Source: Sulfurospirillum sp. UCH001
GTDB lineage: Bacteria > Campylobacterota > Campylobacteria > Campylobacterales > Sulfurospirillaceae
Direction: 5' to 3'
NCBI RefSeq assembly: GCF_001548035.1
Contig: NZ_AP014723.1
Location: 2,108,001 to 2,172,000, forward strand
DNA length: 64,000 nt
In this document: positions 1 through 9,275 of the stretch, one piece after another
Layout of the letters: each line of letters begins with the position of its first letter
Position numbering within the stretch: the first letter of the stretch is position 1
Position numbers and translations under genes: made by a program
The notes under the pieces: model-generated
The model's database searches: none
Told to the model about the DNA's origin: nothing
Seen by the model: only the letters and a program-made list of their open reading frames with translations

Positions 1-398
1 AAAATGACTTTGTAGTCTGGGTAGTACTCTTGCGCACCTGAGGCGACTTCAAGGATACGTTTGTCGTTTGATTCGTTGATAAATTGTGAGTCAATATCTG
101 AAGAGTAAAGCGTCTTTGAGAAAAGATGGATAGCAATGTCTTCTTCATAGCGCATTTTCACGACACGGAAAAGCTCTCCACTGTCCACTTCTTCGACTTT
201 ACATGAAGCAAGCATACGTGCGAAGCTTCTGGCTTGATAGCCAAGTTCAGTGAAATTCTTTTTAAAATCTTCCAGCTCTATAAGCACCGTTTCTGGGATG
301 ACGATGATGTTGTTGCCACCATCACACAACTCTTTGATAAAATTGGTATTGTGCAAGATGATGTTGGTATCGAGCACATAAACTTTATTCACTGACAT
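1..398 (-). CDS. PhoH-family protein, N-terminal PIN domain (partial)
   Basis: The first 132 residues of a gene that runs off the left edge. The N-terminus has a PIN-domain pattern: an acidic residue in VLDTNIILHN near residue 10, then IPETVLIELEDFKK near residue 38. PIN domains are metal-dependent RNases. In Campylobacterota a PIN domain of this kind usually precedes a PhoH-like ATPase domain, but that part lies outside the window, so the fusion is inferred. The ATG at 396-398 is preceded by GGGAGTC, a good ribosome binding site. A free-standing PIN toxin is a less likely alternative, and no antitoxin gene lies beside it. Confidence 0.65.
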   Translation of the reverse strand, partial: MSVNKVYVLDTNIILHNTNFIKELCDGGNNIIVIPETVLIELEDFKKNFTELGYQARSFARMLASCKVEEVDSGELFRVVKMRYEEDIAIHLFSKTLYSSDIDSQFINESNDKRILEVASGAQEYYPDYKVI

Positions 399-487
399 CT
401 GACTCCCTTTCATGCAACAATTGTATGAAAACATTATATCAACTTGGTAACAAAAGGAGTGCGTTTTTATTAAGCAGAAAAGAGGAG

Positions 488-518
488 TACATGTAAAGCT
501 TATAAAGCCTTACATGTA
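488..518 (-). terminator. Inverted repeat after the efflux operon
   Basis: Arms at 488-501 and 505-518 pair over 14 positions with one mismatch around a 3-base loop. It lies just downstream of the outer-membrane channel gene stop. The following minus-strand bases are pyrimidine-rich, but there is no long T run, so termination strength is uncertain. Confidence 0.5.
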
Positions 519-523
519 ATATG

Positions 524-1930
524 TTATTGTGCTAAACCGCCTCCTAAGACTCGGTACAAGCTTACACGATTGTTAAGTTCTTCCAAGCGCACGCTAATCA
601 ATGACTGCTCGGAGTTATAAAATGAACGCTCGGAGAGAAGCACGTTAAGGTAGGTATCTACCCCTTTTTGGTAGCGTGCATCATACAAGGTATAGCTCTG
701 TTTATTGGCTTCGACCAAAGCTTTTTGCGCATTGTACTGTTCAGCAATTGTCGAACGTCTTGCAAGCGCTGAATTAACCTCTTTAAACGCTGTCTGAATG
801 GTAACTTCATACGTCGCCACATAGACATCGCGTTTGGCTTTGGCATAGTCTAAGTTAGCCTCCCTCTCTCCTGCATCAAAAAGTGGTAAAGAGATGTTAG
901 GTACAAATGACCAGATAGTAGAAGTTCCACCACTAAAAAGTCCACTGAGCGTACTTGAGCCTACACCACCTTTGGTGGTGAGTGTGATAGAAGGGAAATA
1001 CGCCGCTCTGGCAACACCGATGTTGGCATTTGCCGCTTTGAGGTTGTGTTCTGCTTCTAGCACATCGGGACGATTCAATAAAATCTGCGAAGAGAGTCCT
1101 ACAGGAACATCAGCTAACCAATTTTGAGAGGTCTTATCTAACTCTTGAGGTAATAGAGCGTCATCCACACGTGCACCGACTAATAGTTCTAAAGCAGCCC
1201 TATCTTGCGCTACTTTGGTCGTATAGTTTGCTACATCAGCTTTAGCTTGTTGATAAATACTCTGCGCACTGTAAAGTGAAACATTAGAATCAATGCCCCT
1301 CTCAACTCTTTTTTGCACCAACTCTAACGAACGTTTCGCACTCTGCTCTGTTTGCAAGGAAAGCTTTAATAAACTCTGATCAGAAGCGTAGGTTAGCCAT
1401 ACGCTCACTGTCTCAGCAATGAGGGTAATGCGAACCGTTTTTTCAGCCTCTTCTACCCCTTTATAGGTTTCAAACTCCGCCTCGCTCAAACTTCTGGCTT
1501 TTCCAAATAGATCCAGTTCATAACTGCTGAGCCCTATGGTTGCAGAGGAGCTTTGAGAGATGGAGGTTGTATTGGTTGTTGAATTTAAAGAACGTGCTTT
1601 TGAGCCAGTGGCTCCTGCTTCAATGGTTTGGAATTCACTACTTCGCTGAATGCGGTACGTTGCACGCGCAGCTTCAATGTTTGCAACCGCTTTTCGTAAG
1701 TCACGACTCTGCTCTAAAGCGAGTGCGACCACTTTGGTAAGCCTTTCATCGTTGATGAATGCTCTCCATGAAAGCTCTTGCACACTTTGATGACTCTCTT
1801 TTGCAGTTGAAGCAAATGTAGAAGGAATAGGTGCAGATGGTCGTTCATACTCAGGAGAAAGCGTCGCACACCCACTCACTAAAAAAGAGATGGCAACGAT
1901 ACTTAGAGTGCTTTTATACAATGTACGCAT
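524..1930 (-). CDS. RND efflux outer-membrane channel lipoprotein (TolC/OprM/CmeC type)
   Basis: The outer-membrane factor (468 aa) that gives a tripartite efflux pump its exit duct. The N-terminus is a lipoprotein signal with lipobox LVSGC, Cys21 being the likely lipidated residue. The body has the two repeated OEP regions of the NodT/OprM family, including the conserved PNISLPLFDAGER segment in the second half and RPDVLEAEHNLKAANANIG. Its length is normal. It is the last gene of a three-gene operon, one base after the pump gene, so it is almost certainly co-translated with it. By family knowledge it resembles Campylobacter CmeC, but the exact substrates cannot be read from sequence. Confidence 0.92.
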   Translation of the reverse strand: MRTLYKSTLSIVAISFLVSGCATLSPEYERPSAPIPSTFASTAKESHQSVQELSWRAFINDERLTKVVALALEQSRDLRKAVANIEAARATYRIQRSSEFQTIEAGATGSKARSLNSTTNTTSISQSSSATIGLSSYELDLFGKARSLSEAEFETYKGVEEAEKTVRITLIAETVSVWLTYASDQSLLKLSLQTEQSAKRSLELVQKRVERGIDSNVSLYSAQSIYQQAKADVANYTTKVAQDRAALELLVGARVDDALLPQELDKTSQNWLADVPVGLSSQILLNRPDVLEAEHNLKAANANIGVARAAYFPSITLTTKGGVGSSTLSGLFSGGTSTIWSFVPNISLPLFDAGEREANLDYAKAKRDVYVATYEVTIQTAFKEVNSALARRSTIAEQYNAQKALVEANKQSYTLYDARYQKGVDTYLNVLLSERSFYNSEQSLISVRLEELNNRVSLYRVLGGGLAQ

Positions 1931-1931
1931 T

Positions 1932-4900
1932 TTACACCTCCCCTACAAGCGTTGCGTGATGTTGACGTTTTGGGAACATCCCTCGCACCAACACAAAGAA
2001 CAGCGGTACTAAAAAGATAGCCAAGAAGGTTGCACTCAGCGTTCCTCCTACAATGCCCGTACCAATGGAGATACGACTGTTCGCACCCGCACCACTGGAA
2101 AGTGCTAGTGGGAGAACGCCTGCGATAAAGGCTAAAGAGGTCATTAAAATAGGTCTTAGCCTTAATTTCGCACCTTCAACAGCAGCTTCTATAAGGGAAC
2201 TTCCTCTATTGTATGCCGCTTCGGCAAACTCAACAATCAAAATGGCATTTTTAGACGAGAGTCCAATGGTGGTTAGAAGAGCCACTTGGAAGTAAACATC
2301 ATTCTCTAATCCTCGCAGTGACGCTGCAACGACAGAGCCAAAAATACCCAAAGGAATGACCAATAGAACTGAAAATGGTACCGCCCAACTCTCATAAAGC
2401 GCTGCTAAACATAAGAAGACAACTAAGATAGAAATGGCATACAGTTTTACCGTTTGCCCACTGGATAAGCGCTCTTGATACGAAAGTCCACTCCACGCAA
2501 AGCTTGTACCTGCTGGTAAAGCTTCTTGCAAGGCTTCCATTCTATCCATCGCTACACCAGAACTAACTCCTGGAGCAGAAGCACCTTGAATCTCATACGA
2601 TGCCAAACCATTGTAACGGGTGAGTGTTTGAGCACCATAACTCCACTGCGATGTTGCAAATGACGAGAAAGGCGTCATGACATTGCTACTACTTTTTACA
2701 AACCACTTATCCAAATCTTCTGGTTTGGAGCGAAACTCCATGTCACCTTGGGCATAGACTTTTTTCACACGACCACGGTCCACAAAGTCATTCACATATT
2801 TACCTGCCCACGCGAAGCTGAGTGTTTCATCAATATCAGAAAGCGAAAGCCCAAGAGCGACTGCTTTAGCCTCATCAATTTTGACTTTAAGTTGTGGTGT
2901 TTCTCCAAGGCTTCCTAAGCGCACAGCCGTAAAGAGGCTATCTTGACGCACATTACTCAAAAGTGTATCACGGAAGGTTTTAAACGCTTCACGGTCTGTA
3001 TCGGAGAGTGCTTGAAGCTGGAAGTTAAAACCATTACTCTGCCCTAGCCCTTGAATTGCAGGAGGGTTAAGTGAAAAAATCTGCGCGTCACGCACACGTG
3101 AAAGATTCATCGTCGCACGACTTGAAATGGTGTCTGCTCTGTTATACACGCCAGGTCTTTTATCCCAATCTTTGAGCGCCACAAACGCCATACCAGCATT
3201 TTGACCGCTTCCACTAAAACTAAAACCTGAGATGGTAAAAATCGCTTCGGTGTTATTGCTCTCTTCATTTAAGAAGTAGCGTTCAATCTCACGGGCTACC
3301 GCATCACTTCGTTTAAATGAAGCACCCTCAGGCAAACTAAACTGAACCATGCTGTTGCCTTGGTCTTCACTGGGTAAAAAGCCTGTAGGAAGGCGTAAAA
3401 TCAAAAATGCCATCACTGAGGCAATAATGCCATACACTACCATCCAACGAATCGGACGGGCGATGACAGAGCTCACATTACCTTTGTAGCGTTCAATCAA
3501 ACGATCAAAGGTCGTGTTAAACCAGCCAAAAAAACCACGTCCATGACTCTCTGTATGCGGCTTGAGTAATGAAGCACACAGTGCTGGTGTCAACGTCAAT
3601 GCCACAATAACAGAAAGTACCATTGATGAAACGATGGTAATGGAAAATTGTCGGTAAATTACACCCGTTGATCCTCCAAAAAACGCCATAGGAAGGAAGA
3701 CGGCTGAGAGCACCGTTGCAATACCAATCAGCGCACTGGTGATCTCCCTCATCGATTTCTCGGTCGCTTCCATAGGGGAAAGTTTTTCCTCACGCATAAT
3801 ACGTTCAACATTTTCAACAACAACAATTGCATCATCCACCAAAAGACCGATGGAGAGTACCATACCAAACATGGTGAGCGTATTGATGGAGTAGCCAAAA
3901 ACCTCTAAAACACCAAATGTTCCTAAAAGAACAACGGGCACAGCAATCGCTGGAATCAGTGTTGCTCGCCAATTTTGTAAGAAGACAAACATAACGACAA
4001 CAACGAGTAAGATCGCTTCAAAAAGTGTTTTCACAACCTCTTCAATCGAGATGCGAATAAACTTTGTACTATCACGTGGATACGCTACTTTGTAGCCATC
4101 TGGCATCGTAGCTTCCATCTTAGCAACGGTTTTTTTGACACGATCTGCTGTTGCAAGGGCATTTGCACCAGGGGCGAGCATAACAGCAAGTCCAGAAGCA
4201 GGGTGACCGTTCAGTCTGGTGACACTGTTGTAACTCTCACTGCCAAGTTCAACTCTGGCAACATCGCCTAAGCGAACAAGGGCTCCATTGCTATCACTTT
4301 TAACGATGATATTCGCAAATTCTTCTGGTGTTTGCAATTGTGATTTTGCTGTTACCGTAGCATTGAGCTGTTGGTCTTTGTTGCTAGGAAGTGCACCTAT
4401 ACTACCTGCTGAGACCTGAACATTTTGTGCGGTAATGGCACTGCTGATGTCAGAGGGCATCAAGCTATACGAAGCCAATTTATTGGGGTCTAGCCAAATA
4501 CGCATCGCGTATTGACCGCCAAACACTTGCACTGTACCCACACCTTCTAAACGGGCGATCGGGTCTTGCATGTTACTGAGTAGATAATCCGCCACATCCA
4601 CCGACATTTTCGTATCGGTCGTGTCGTACAAAGAGACAATCATCAAAAAGTCATTTTGTGCTTTGGTGACACGTACACCCTCATTTTGAACGGACTTTGG
4701 AAGACGTGTCGTAATTTGAGCTACTTTGTTTTGCACTTGCACTTGCGCAGTATCGGCATCCGTTCCTTTTTGAAAGGTAACATCAATGCGTGCGCTTCCT
4801 GATGAGCTACTACTGGAAGAAAAATACAACAGTCCATCCAGCCCTGTAAGCTGTTGTTCGATGATCTGCACAACACTGTTCTCCACCGTTTGCGCAGAAG

Positions 4901-5057
4901 CTCCCGTATAAGTTGTGTCAATGCGAATGGTAGGAGGCGCAACATCTGGGTATTGCGCTACGGGCAGGGTTAAGATGGAGCCCATACCTGCAAGCATAAT
5001 AACAATGGAAATAACCCATGCAAAAATGGGTCTATGGATAAAAAAGTGTGCGATCAT
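1932..5057 (-). CDS. RND multidrug efflux transporter, HAE1 family (AcrB/CmeB type)
   Basis: Inner-membrane proton/drug antiporter of 1041 aa, normal for AcrB-type pumps. It opens with the canonical AHFFIHRPIFAWV cytoplasmic start and first membrane helix. The proton-relay acidic pair is visible in GLLVDDAIVVVENV near residue 405, and the conserved lysine in SSKNAILIVEFA near residue 940. Two large periplasmic loops follow membrane helices 1 and 7. The start ATG overlaps the stop of the upstream adaptor by four bases (ATGA), showing translational coupling. The subfamily points to amphiphilic drugs or bile-salt-like substrates, but specificity is inference. No regulator gene lies beside the operon. 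Confidence 0.95.
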   Translation of the reverse strand: MIAHFFIHRPIFAWVISIVIMLAGMGSILTLPVAQYPDVAPPTIRIDTTYTGASAQTVENSVVQIIEQQLTGLDGLLYFSSSSSSSGSARIDVTFQKGTDADTAQVQVQNKVAQITTRLPKSVQNEGVRVTKAQNDFLMIVSLYDTTDTKMSVDVADYLLSNMQDPIARLEGVGTVQVFGGQYAMRIWLDPNKLASYSLMPSDISSAITAQNVQVSAGSIGALPSNKDQQLNATVTAKSQLQTPEEFANIIVKSDSNGALVRLGDVARVELGSESYNSVTRLNGHPASGLAVMLAPGANALATADRVKKTVAKMEATMPDGYKVAYPRDSTKFIRISIEEVVKTLFEAILLVVVVMFVFLQNWRATLIPAIAVPVVLLGTFGVLEVFGYSINTLTMFGMVLSIGLLVDDAIVVVENVERIMREEKLSPMEATEKSMREITSALIGIATVLSAVFLPMAFFGGSTGVIYRQFSITIVSSMVLSVIVALTLTPALCASLLKPHTESHGRGFFGWFNTTFDRLIERYKGNVSSVIARPIRWMVVYGIIASVMAFLILRLPTGFLPSEDQGNSMVQFSLPEGASFKRSDAVAREIERYFLNEESNNTEAIFTISGFSFSGSGQNAGMAFVALKDWDKRPGVYNRADTISSRATMNLSRVRDAQIFSLNPPAIQGLGQSNGFNFQLQALSDTDREAFKTFRDTLLSNVRQDSLFTAVRLGSLGETPQLKVKIDEAKAVALGLSLSDIDETLSFAWAGKYVNDFVDRGRVKKVYAQGDMEFRSKPEDLDKWFVKSSSNVMTPFSSFATSQWSYGAQTLTRYNGLASYEIQGASAPGVSSGVAMDRMEALQEALPAGTSFAWSGLSYQERLSSGQTVKLYAISILVVFLCLAALYESWAVPFSVLLVIPLGIFGSVVAASLRGLENDVYFQVALLTTIGLSSKNAILIVEFAEAAYNRGSSLIEAAVEGAKLRLRPILMTSLAFIAGVLPLALSSGAGANSRISIGTGIVGGTLSATFLAIFLVPLFFVLVRGMFPKRQHHATLVGEV

Positions 5058-6193
5058 TGTGCTTTACCTAGCGTTGTAGTAACATCCATAACACGCACTA
5101 CGTCACCAACACGTACTTTATTGACACCTTCAACAATGACGCGGTCTCCTGCATTTAAACCACTATTCACAAGCCATGTATCGCCTATTGCTCGCTCTGT
5201 TACCACAACACGTTTTTCAACTTTGTTATCTGCGGTAACGATGAGTGCTGTTGCATTGCCTTTAGGGTCACGCTGGATAGCTTGTTGTGGAACTAAAATA
5301 GCGGCAGAATTAACCGCTTCATCTACAAGTGTGCGCACATACATACCTGGGAGCAAGACGCCATCAGGGTTAGGAAACGTGGCACGAAGTGTCACAGAGC
5401 CAGTACTTTCATCGACTGCAATCTCTTGAAATTGAAGTGTGCCATTTTGTTTATACATGGAGCCATCTTCCAGTTTAAGAGCAAGTTTGGTACTACCTTG
5501 TTTGATACCTTGTTGTTCTAAAAGTGCTCGAAGTTTTAGAAGTTGTGTACTGGATTGGGTAAGATCGACATAGATAGGATCAAGGGTGCGAATGGTAGCG
5601 AGTGCCGTGGTTTGGTTTGCCGTTACGAGTGCACCAACCGTGACACTTGATGTACCGATACGCCCACTAATAGGCGCTTTGATTTTGGTGTATTCTAGGT
5701 TAATGCGGGCTGTTTGAAGAGCTGCTTTTTTCGCTTCAACACTCGCAACCGCTTGCAAATAGCTTGCTTTGGCATCTTCCATATCTTGTTTAGAAACACC
5801 ATCAATTTTTACAAGATCAGCGTAACGTTCACTTTTTAAGCGCGTGGATTCAACCAGTGCTTCTGCATTTTGAAGGGTTGCTTTGGCTTCTTCAAAAGCA
5901 GCTTGGTACGAACTTGGATCAATCTGATACAGTAATGCATCTTTTTTAACAAAAGCGCCCTCTTCAAAGAAACGCGCCTGAATAATTCCTCCTACTTGAG
6001 GACGGATTTCAGAACTGAGTGTTGCTTTTGTTCGCCCGGGTAACTCACGTGTTAAGGTAACATTTTGAGCACTGAGCGTGTATGTCCCTACTTCAACAGT
6101 CATGGCAGATTTTGTAGGTTTACTCTGCTGTGAACAGCCTAGCCATAAAAGAGGAAGTACCAAAAGAAGAGGTTTTAACATTTTTACTATCAT
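5054..6193 (-). CDS. RND efflux periplasmic adaptor lipoprotein (AcrA/CmeA type)
   Basis: Membrane-fusion protein (379 aa) that links pump and channel. A lipoprotein signal ends at Cys20 (LWLGC). The order is barrel-sandwich hybrid (LSSEIRPQVGGIIQARFFEEGAFVKK), alpha-hairpin (about 100-160), second lipoyl half (IKAPISGRIGTSSVTVGALV), beta-barrel and membrane-proximal domain (GDRVIVEGVNKVRVGD). It is the first gene of the operon, and its ATG has AAGGA about seven bases upstream. The promoter must lie in the 113-bp gap to the divergent hemerythrin gene. In Campylobacter a TetR repressor gene (cmeR) neighbours the comparable operon; none is present here. Confidence 0.94.
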   Translation of the reverse strand: MIVKMLKPLLLVLPLLWLGCSQQSKPTKSAMTVEVGTYTLSAQNVTLTRELPGRTKATLSSEIRPQVGGIIQARFFEEGAFVKKDALLYQIDPSSYQAAFEEAKATLQNAEALVESTRLKSERYADLVKIDGVSKQDMEDAKASYLQAVASVEAKKAALQTARINLEYTKIKAPISGRIGTSSVTVGALVTANQTTALATIRTLDPIYVDLTQSSTQLLKLRALLEQQGIKQGSTKLALKLEDGSMYKQNGTLQFQEIAVDESTGSVTLRATFPNPDGVLLPGMYVRTLVDEAVNSAAILVPQQAIQRDPKGNATALIVTADNKVEKRVVVTERAIGDTWLVNSGLNAGDRVIVEGVNKVRVGDVVRVMDVTTTLGKAQ

Positions 6194-6306
6194 ACAAATT
6201 CCTTATTTATTATGAACGTTATTGTATCCCTCTTATGTTAATCAAACCTTGCAAAAAAAGACTCAAAGCGTGGTAAAATACCTCAAATTGTTTATGAGGA
6301 ATATCA

Positions 6307-6732
6307 GTGATCATTGAATGGAGCGAACGTTTTAGTCTAAATCATGAACTACTTGATGCACAACACCAAGAACTTTTTGAACTTGCAAACGCTGCACAAA
6401 GACTAGACCCCAACAACGCCAATAAAGCCGAATTAGGAAGACTTTTTAAAGAGTTTTATGACTATATGGGAAAACATTTCAAAGAGGAAGAGGCGTATAT
6501 GCAAAGTATCGACTATCCTCTGTATGAAAAACATAAAAAATTCCATGAAAGCATTATCGAGGGAATGACCAAAATATTAAAAGAGAAAAAAGGCGTTGTT
6601 GAACTTCAAAAAAGCATTCAGATGATCGCCAAAAAATGGCTTGCTGAACATATCTTGGAAAACGATCTTCAAATTGAAAAATGGCGAAAAAGCCTTATCG
6701 TGACAGAGAAGGATTTACACGCATCGCTGTAA
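6307..6732 (+). CDS. Bacteriohemerythrin
   Basis: Single-domain hemerythrin of 141 aa that binds O2 at a non-heme di-iron site; in bacteria it is linked to oxygen storage, sensing or delivery. All seven family ligands are visible: His20, His57 and Glu61 (HFKEE), His76 and His80 (HKKFH), His115 and Asp120 (HILEND). The start is GTG with AGGAA upstream at a suitable distance, and no upstream ATG fits the domain start. It is a stand-alone gene divergent from the efflux operon. A -10-like TAAAAT is seen near 6274. Such genes are common in microaerophilic Campylobacterota. Confidence 0.95.
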   Translation: MIIEWSERFSLNHELLDAQHQELFELANAAQRLDPNNANKAELGRLFKEFYDYMGKHFKEEEAYMQSIDYPLYEKHKKFHESIIEGMTKILKEKKGVVELQKSIQMIAKKWLAEHILENDLQIEKWRKSLIVTEKDLHASL

Positions 6733-6735
6733 AAT

Positions 6736-7425
6736 TTATTTTGGTTGAATCGTTGTAAACCCTAAAGCGACCCAATCTTGAAGTCCTCCTCTGTACCATA
6801 ATAATTTTTCTCTCGGATAACCCATTTTTATGAGTTTTTCAATCGCTAAACGAGACTGAACACACCAAATACCATTGCAAAACAGTAATGCAGTTTTAGT
6901 ATGACTAAAATCGTAGGTCTCTGCTATTTTGCGAAACCCCAATAACGCTTGTACACGCTCAAAATCCTCAGGGATTGCCGAGTCATATTCAATCTCATCA
7001 AAAGGAATGTTGACACTACTGGGTATGGTCATCTGTTCATACCAATCGCGCTTTCGCGCATCCACTAAGATATAAGCCGATGGATTGACATTGAGTTTAT
7101 TTTTAATAAAATCAAGCACTTCTATCTCACCTACGGTAATGACACCTTGCGCAAAGCTCATGGGTTGGGCTTTACCTACAGTCGTTACAAAACTTTTTTT
7201 ACATAAAGGCGGAACATTTTTACCCGCATAATCACCGCTAAAAATCGCTTCTGGATTGATGCCAACGTCATTACACTCCTTTGGTGTATTTCGTTCAATA
7301 AACACCTCTTGCGCTTTTCCATTAGCCATCATATGCGTTGTTTTTACACCTGTGAGTTGTAAGACCATTGGGTTTTCAGCCCAAAGTGCGCCAATAAAAA
7401 ATAGTACTAAAATGAAGATACGCAT
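6736..7425 (-). CDS. Exported rhodanese-domain protein
   Basis: A 229-aa protein with a Sec signal peptide (hydrophobic FILVLFFIGALWAEN), so probably periplasmic. The C-terminal half is a rhodanese homology domain: a degenerate DARKRDWYEQMTIPSSVNIPFDE strand-turn and an active-site loop CNGIWC with Cys183 and a second Cys188, followed by WYRGGLQDW. Rhodanese domains carry sulfane sulfur on the active-site cysteine. The family is often found in sulfur- or thiosulfate-metabolising bacteria, but the donor and acceptor here are unknown. It is convergent with the hemerythrin gene, with only three bases between them. AGGAG precedes the ATG. Confidence 0.85.
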   Translation of the reverse strand: MRIFILVLFFIGALWAENPMVLQLTGVKTTHMMANGKAQEVFIERNTPKECNDVGINPEAIFSGDYAGKNVPPLCKKSFVTTVGKAQPMSFAQGVITVGEIEVLDFIKNKLNVNPSAYILVDARKRDWYEQMTIPSSVNIPFDEIEYDSAIPEDFERVQALLGFRKIAETYDFSHTKTALLFCNGIWCVQSRLAIEKLIKMGYPREKLLWYRGGLQDWVALGFTTIQPK

Positions 7426-7520
7426 CTGTAACTCCTAAGAGATCAATACAACTATAGTAATCCTTTTAAAATTTAAAAGAGTCAAAAAAAATATGTTATA
7501 CTTTTTTTCAAAGGATACCT

Positions 7521-7937
7521 ATGTTAGAGCCCATCATTACAGCATTTTTAAAAAAACATCATCTGCTTACTTTAGCCACAAGTCACAACAATATACCCTA
7601 TTGTGCTTCTTGTTTTTATAGCTTTATAGAGGAGAGTGCAACATTTGTCATCGCTACCGATGTCACCAAAACCAGACATGGAAAAGAAGCCATAGAAAAT
7701 ACATATGTTGCAGGAACGGTTGCGCTAGAGACAAAAATGGTAGGAAAAATACAAGGAGTACAGTTTAACGGAGAATTTCAAGAGGCAAATGACGTCGAGA
7801 AGAAAGCCTATTTTAAACGCTTCCCTTATGCTTTAGCGATGCAACCAACGCTTTGGAGCATCAAAATAACCTATCTTAAGTTTACCGATAATTCACTTGG
7901 ATTTGGCAAAAAATTGGAGTTTTTTGCCTCCAATTAA
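7521..7937 (+). CDS. YhbP/UPF0306-like flavin-binding-fold protein
   Basis: A 138-aa protein resembling the pyridoxamine-phosphate-oxidase-like split barrel: LLTLATSHNNIPYCASCFYSF is the first strand pair and FVIATDVTKTRHGKEAIEN the next. These proteins bind FMN or related cofactors, but the UPF0306/YhbP branch has no firmly assigned reaction. Single gene, divergent from the rhodanese gene, with AAAGGA upstream of the ATG. Its 3' end overlaps a hairpin that appears to serve as the terminator of the convergent sstT gene. Confidence 0.75.
   Translation: MLEPIITAFLKKHHLLTLATSHNNIPYCASCFYSFIEESATFVIATDVTKTRHGKEAIENTYVAGTVALETKMVGKIQGVQFNGEFQEANDVEKKAYFKRFPYALAMQPTLWSIKITYLKFTDNSLGFGKKLEFFASN
7906..7935 (-). 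terminator. Intrinsic terminator of sstT, inside the 3' end of the neighbouring gene
   Basis: Perfect 8-bp stem (7912-7919 with 7928-7935) and an 8-base loop. On the minus strand the stem is followed by a run of Ts near 7906-7911, the layout of a rho-independent terminator. It sits about 25 bases beyond the sstT stop and lies wholly within the last codons of the plus-strand gene. Confidence 0.7.
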
Positions 7938-7958
7938 ATGCCAAACTCATTTTAATGA

Positions 7959-9164
7959 TTATAAATTAATAGGCTCATTTGAACATGCAGCTGTAAAAAC
8001 AACGTCCGTTGAGCTGTTAAGTGCTGTTTCTGTTGAGTCTTGAACGACACCAATTAAGAAACCAACTGCAACAACTTGCATCGCAATCTCATCGCTAATA
8101 CCAAAAAGTCCACATGCAAGAGGAATTAAAAGTAAAGAACCACCAGCAACACCTGAAACACCCGCTGCTGCAATACTTGCAACTACGCTTAACAACAATG
8201 CTGTTGGAATATCTACAGAGATTCCCAAAGTATTGACTGCCGCCAATGTTAAAATCGTAATGGTAATCGCCGCACCTGCCATATTGGCTGTTGCACCTAA
8301 TGGAATCGAAATAGAGTATGTGTCTTCATGAAGTCCCAATTTTTTACACAATGCCATATTTATAGGAATATTTGCTGCTGAACTTCGTGTAAAGAACGCT
8401 GTTACCCCACTCTCTTTAAGACATGTAAGTACTAAAGGATAAGGATTACTTTTTGTTTTAATATAAACAATAATTGGATTAACCACAAGTGCTACAAAAA
8501 GCATTGTTCCAACAAGAAGGACTAAAAGTTTACCATAACCTAGAAGTGCCGCGAAACCTGTCTCTGCAAATGTCTCAGCAACGATACCCATAATACCAAA
8601 TGGTGCTAATTTGATAACCGCTTGAACGATTTTAGTCATCGCATCACTGACATCTTTCATCATTTGCTTAGTGTGGTTACTACTATGATGTAGAGCAATA
8701 CCAGCAGCAACTGCCCATGTTAACACACCTATATAATTGCCCTTTAAGAGTGCGTTAATTGGATTGTCCACCATGCTAACGATAAAGCCTTTTATAACCG
8801 CAACAATACTTTGAGGAGGTGTTAAGCCAGCCTCTGGAGTAGTGAGAACCAATGTTACTGGAAACGAAAAACTAACAACAACCGCAATGAGGGCAGCCAC
8901 AAATGTTCCTATTGCATAGAGTTGAACAATAGGCTTAATGTTTGTTTGAACACCAACAGGCTTTGTTGCAATCGCTGTAGCAACTAAAACGAGAACCAAA
9001 ACAGGCGCTACGGCTTTTAACGCTTTAATAAACAGCGTTCCAAGAATAGAGACTGCCATTGCAGCTTCTGAAGAGATGAGAGCGACACAAACGCCCAACA
9101 CCATACCAATGAGGATAAGAACAATAAGATTGCTCTCTTTATACCTTGCGACTAAACGCTCCAT
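7959..9164 (-). CDS. sstT: Serine/threonine:sodium symporter SstT
   Basis: Inner-membrane Na+-coupled serine/threonine uptake protein of the DAACS (dicarboxylate/amino acid:cation symporter) family, 401 aa. The N-terminus [15 protein letters not shown] is typical. The re-entrant loop region reads [20 protein letters not shown], followed by [24 protein letters not shown], both hallmarks of SstT rather than glutamate transporters. The C-terminal [19 protein letters not shown] matches the Na+/substrate site. GGAAGG precedes the ATG. Serine is a preferred carbon source for many Campylobacterota, which fits. Single-gene unit upstream of a clear terminator. Confidence 0.93.
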   Translation of the reverse strand: MERLVARYKESNLIVLILIGMVLGVCVALISSEAAMAVSILGTLFIKALKAVAPVLVLVLVATAIATKPVGVQTNIKPIVQLYAIGTFVAALIAVVVSFSFPVTLVLTTPEAGLTPPQSIVAVIKGFIVSMVDNPINALLKGNYIGVLTWAVAAGIALHHSSNHTKQMMKDVSDAMTKIVQAVIKLAPFGIMGIVAETFAETGFAALLGYGKLLVLLVGTMLFVALVVNPIIVYIKTKSNPYPLVLTCLKESGVTAFFTRSSAANIPINMALCKKLGLHEDTYSISIPLGATANMAGAAITITILTLAAVNTLGISVDIPTALLLSVVASIAAAGVSGVAGGSLLLIPLACGLFGISDEIAMQVVAVGFLIGVVQDSTETALNSSTDVVFTAACSNEPINL

Positions 9165-9275
9165 AAAAACCTTCCTTACTCAAAATATGTGTATCTATAT
9201 TAATCTTTTTTTAAAATTAAGGACTAATAATATAAAAAAGGTTCTTATGTATGCGTTAAAAATGTGCTATCAGTT

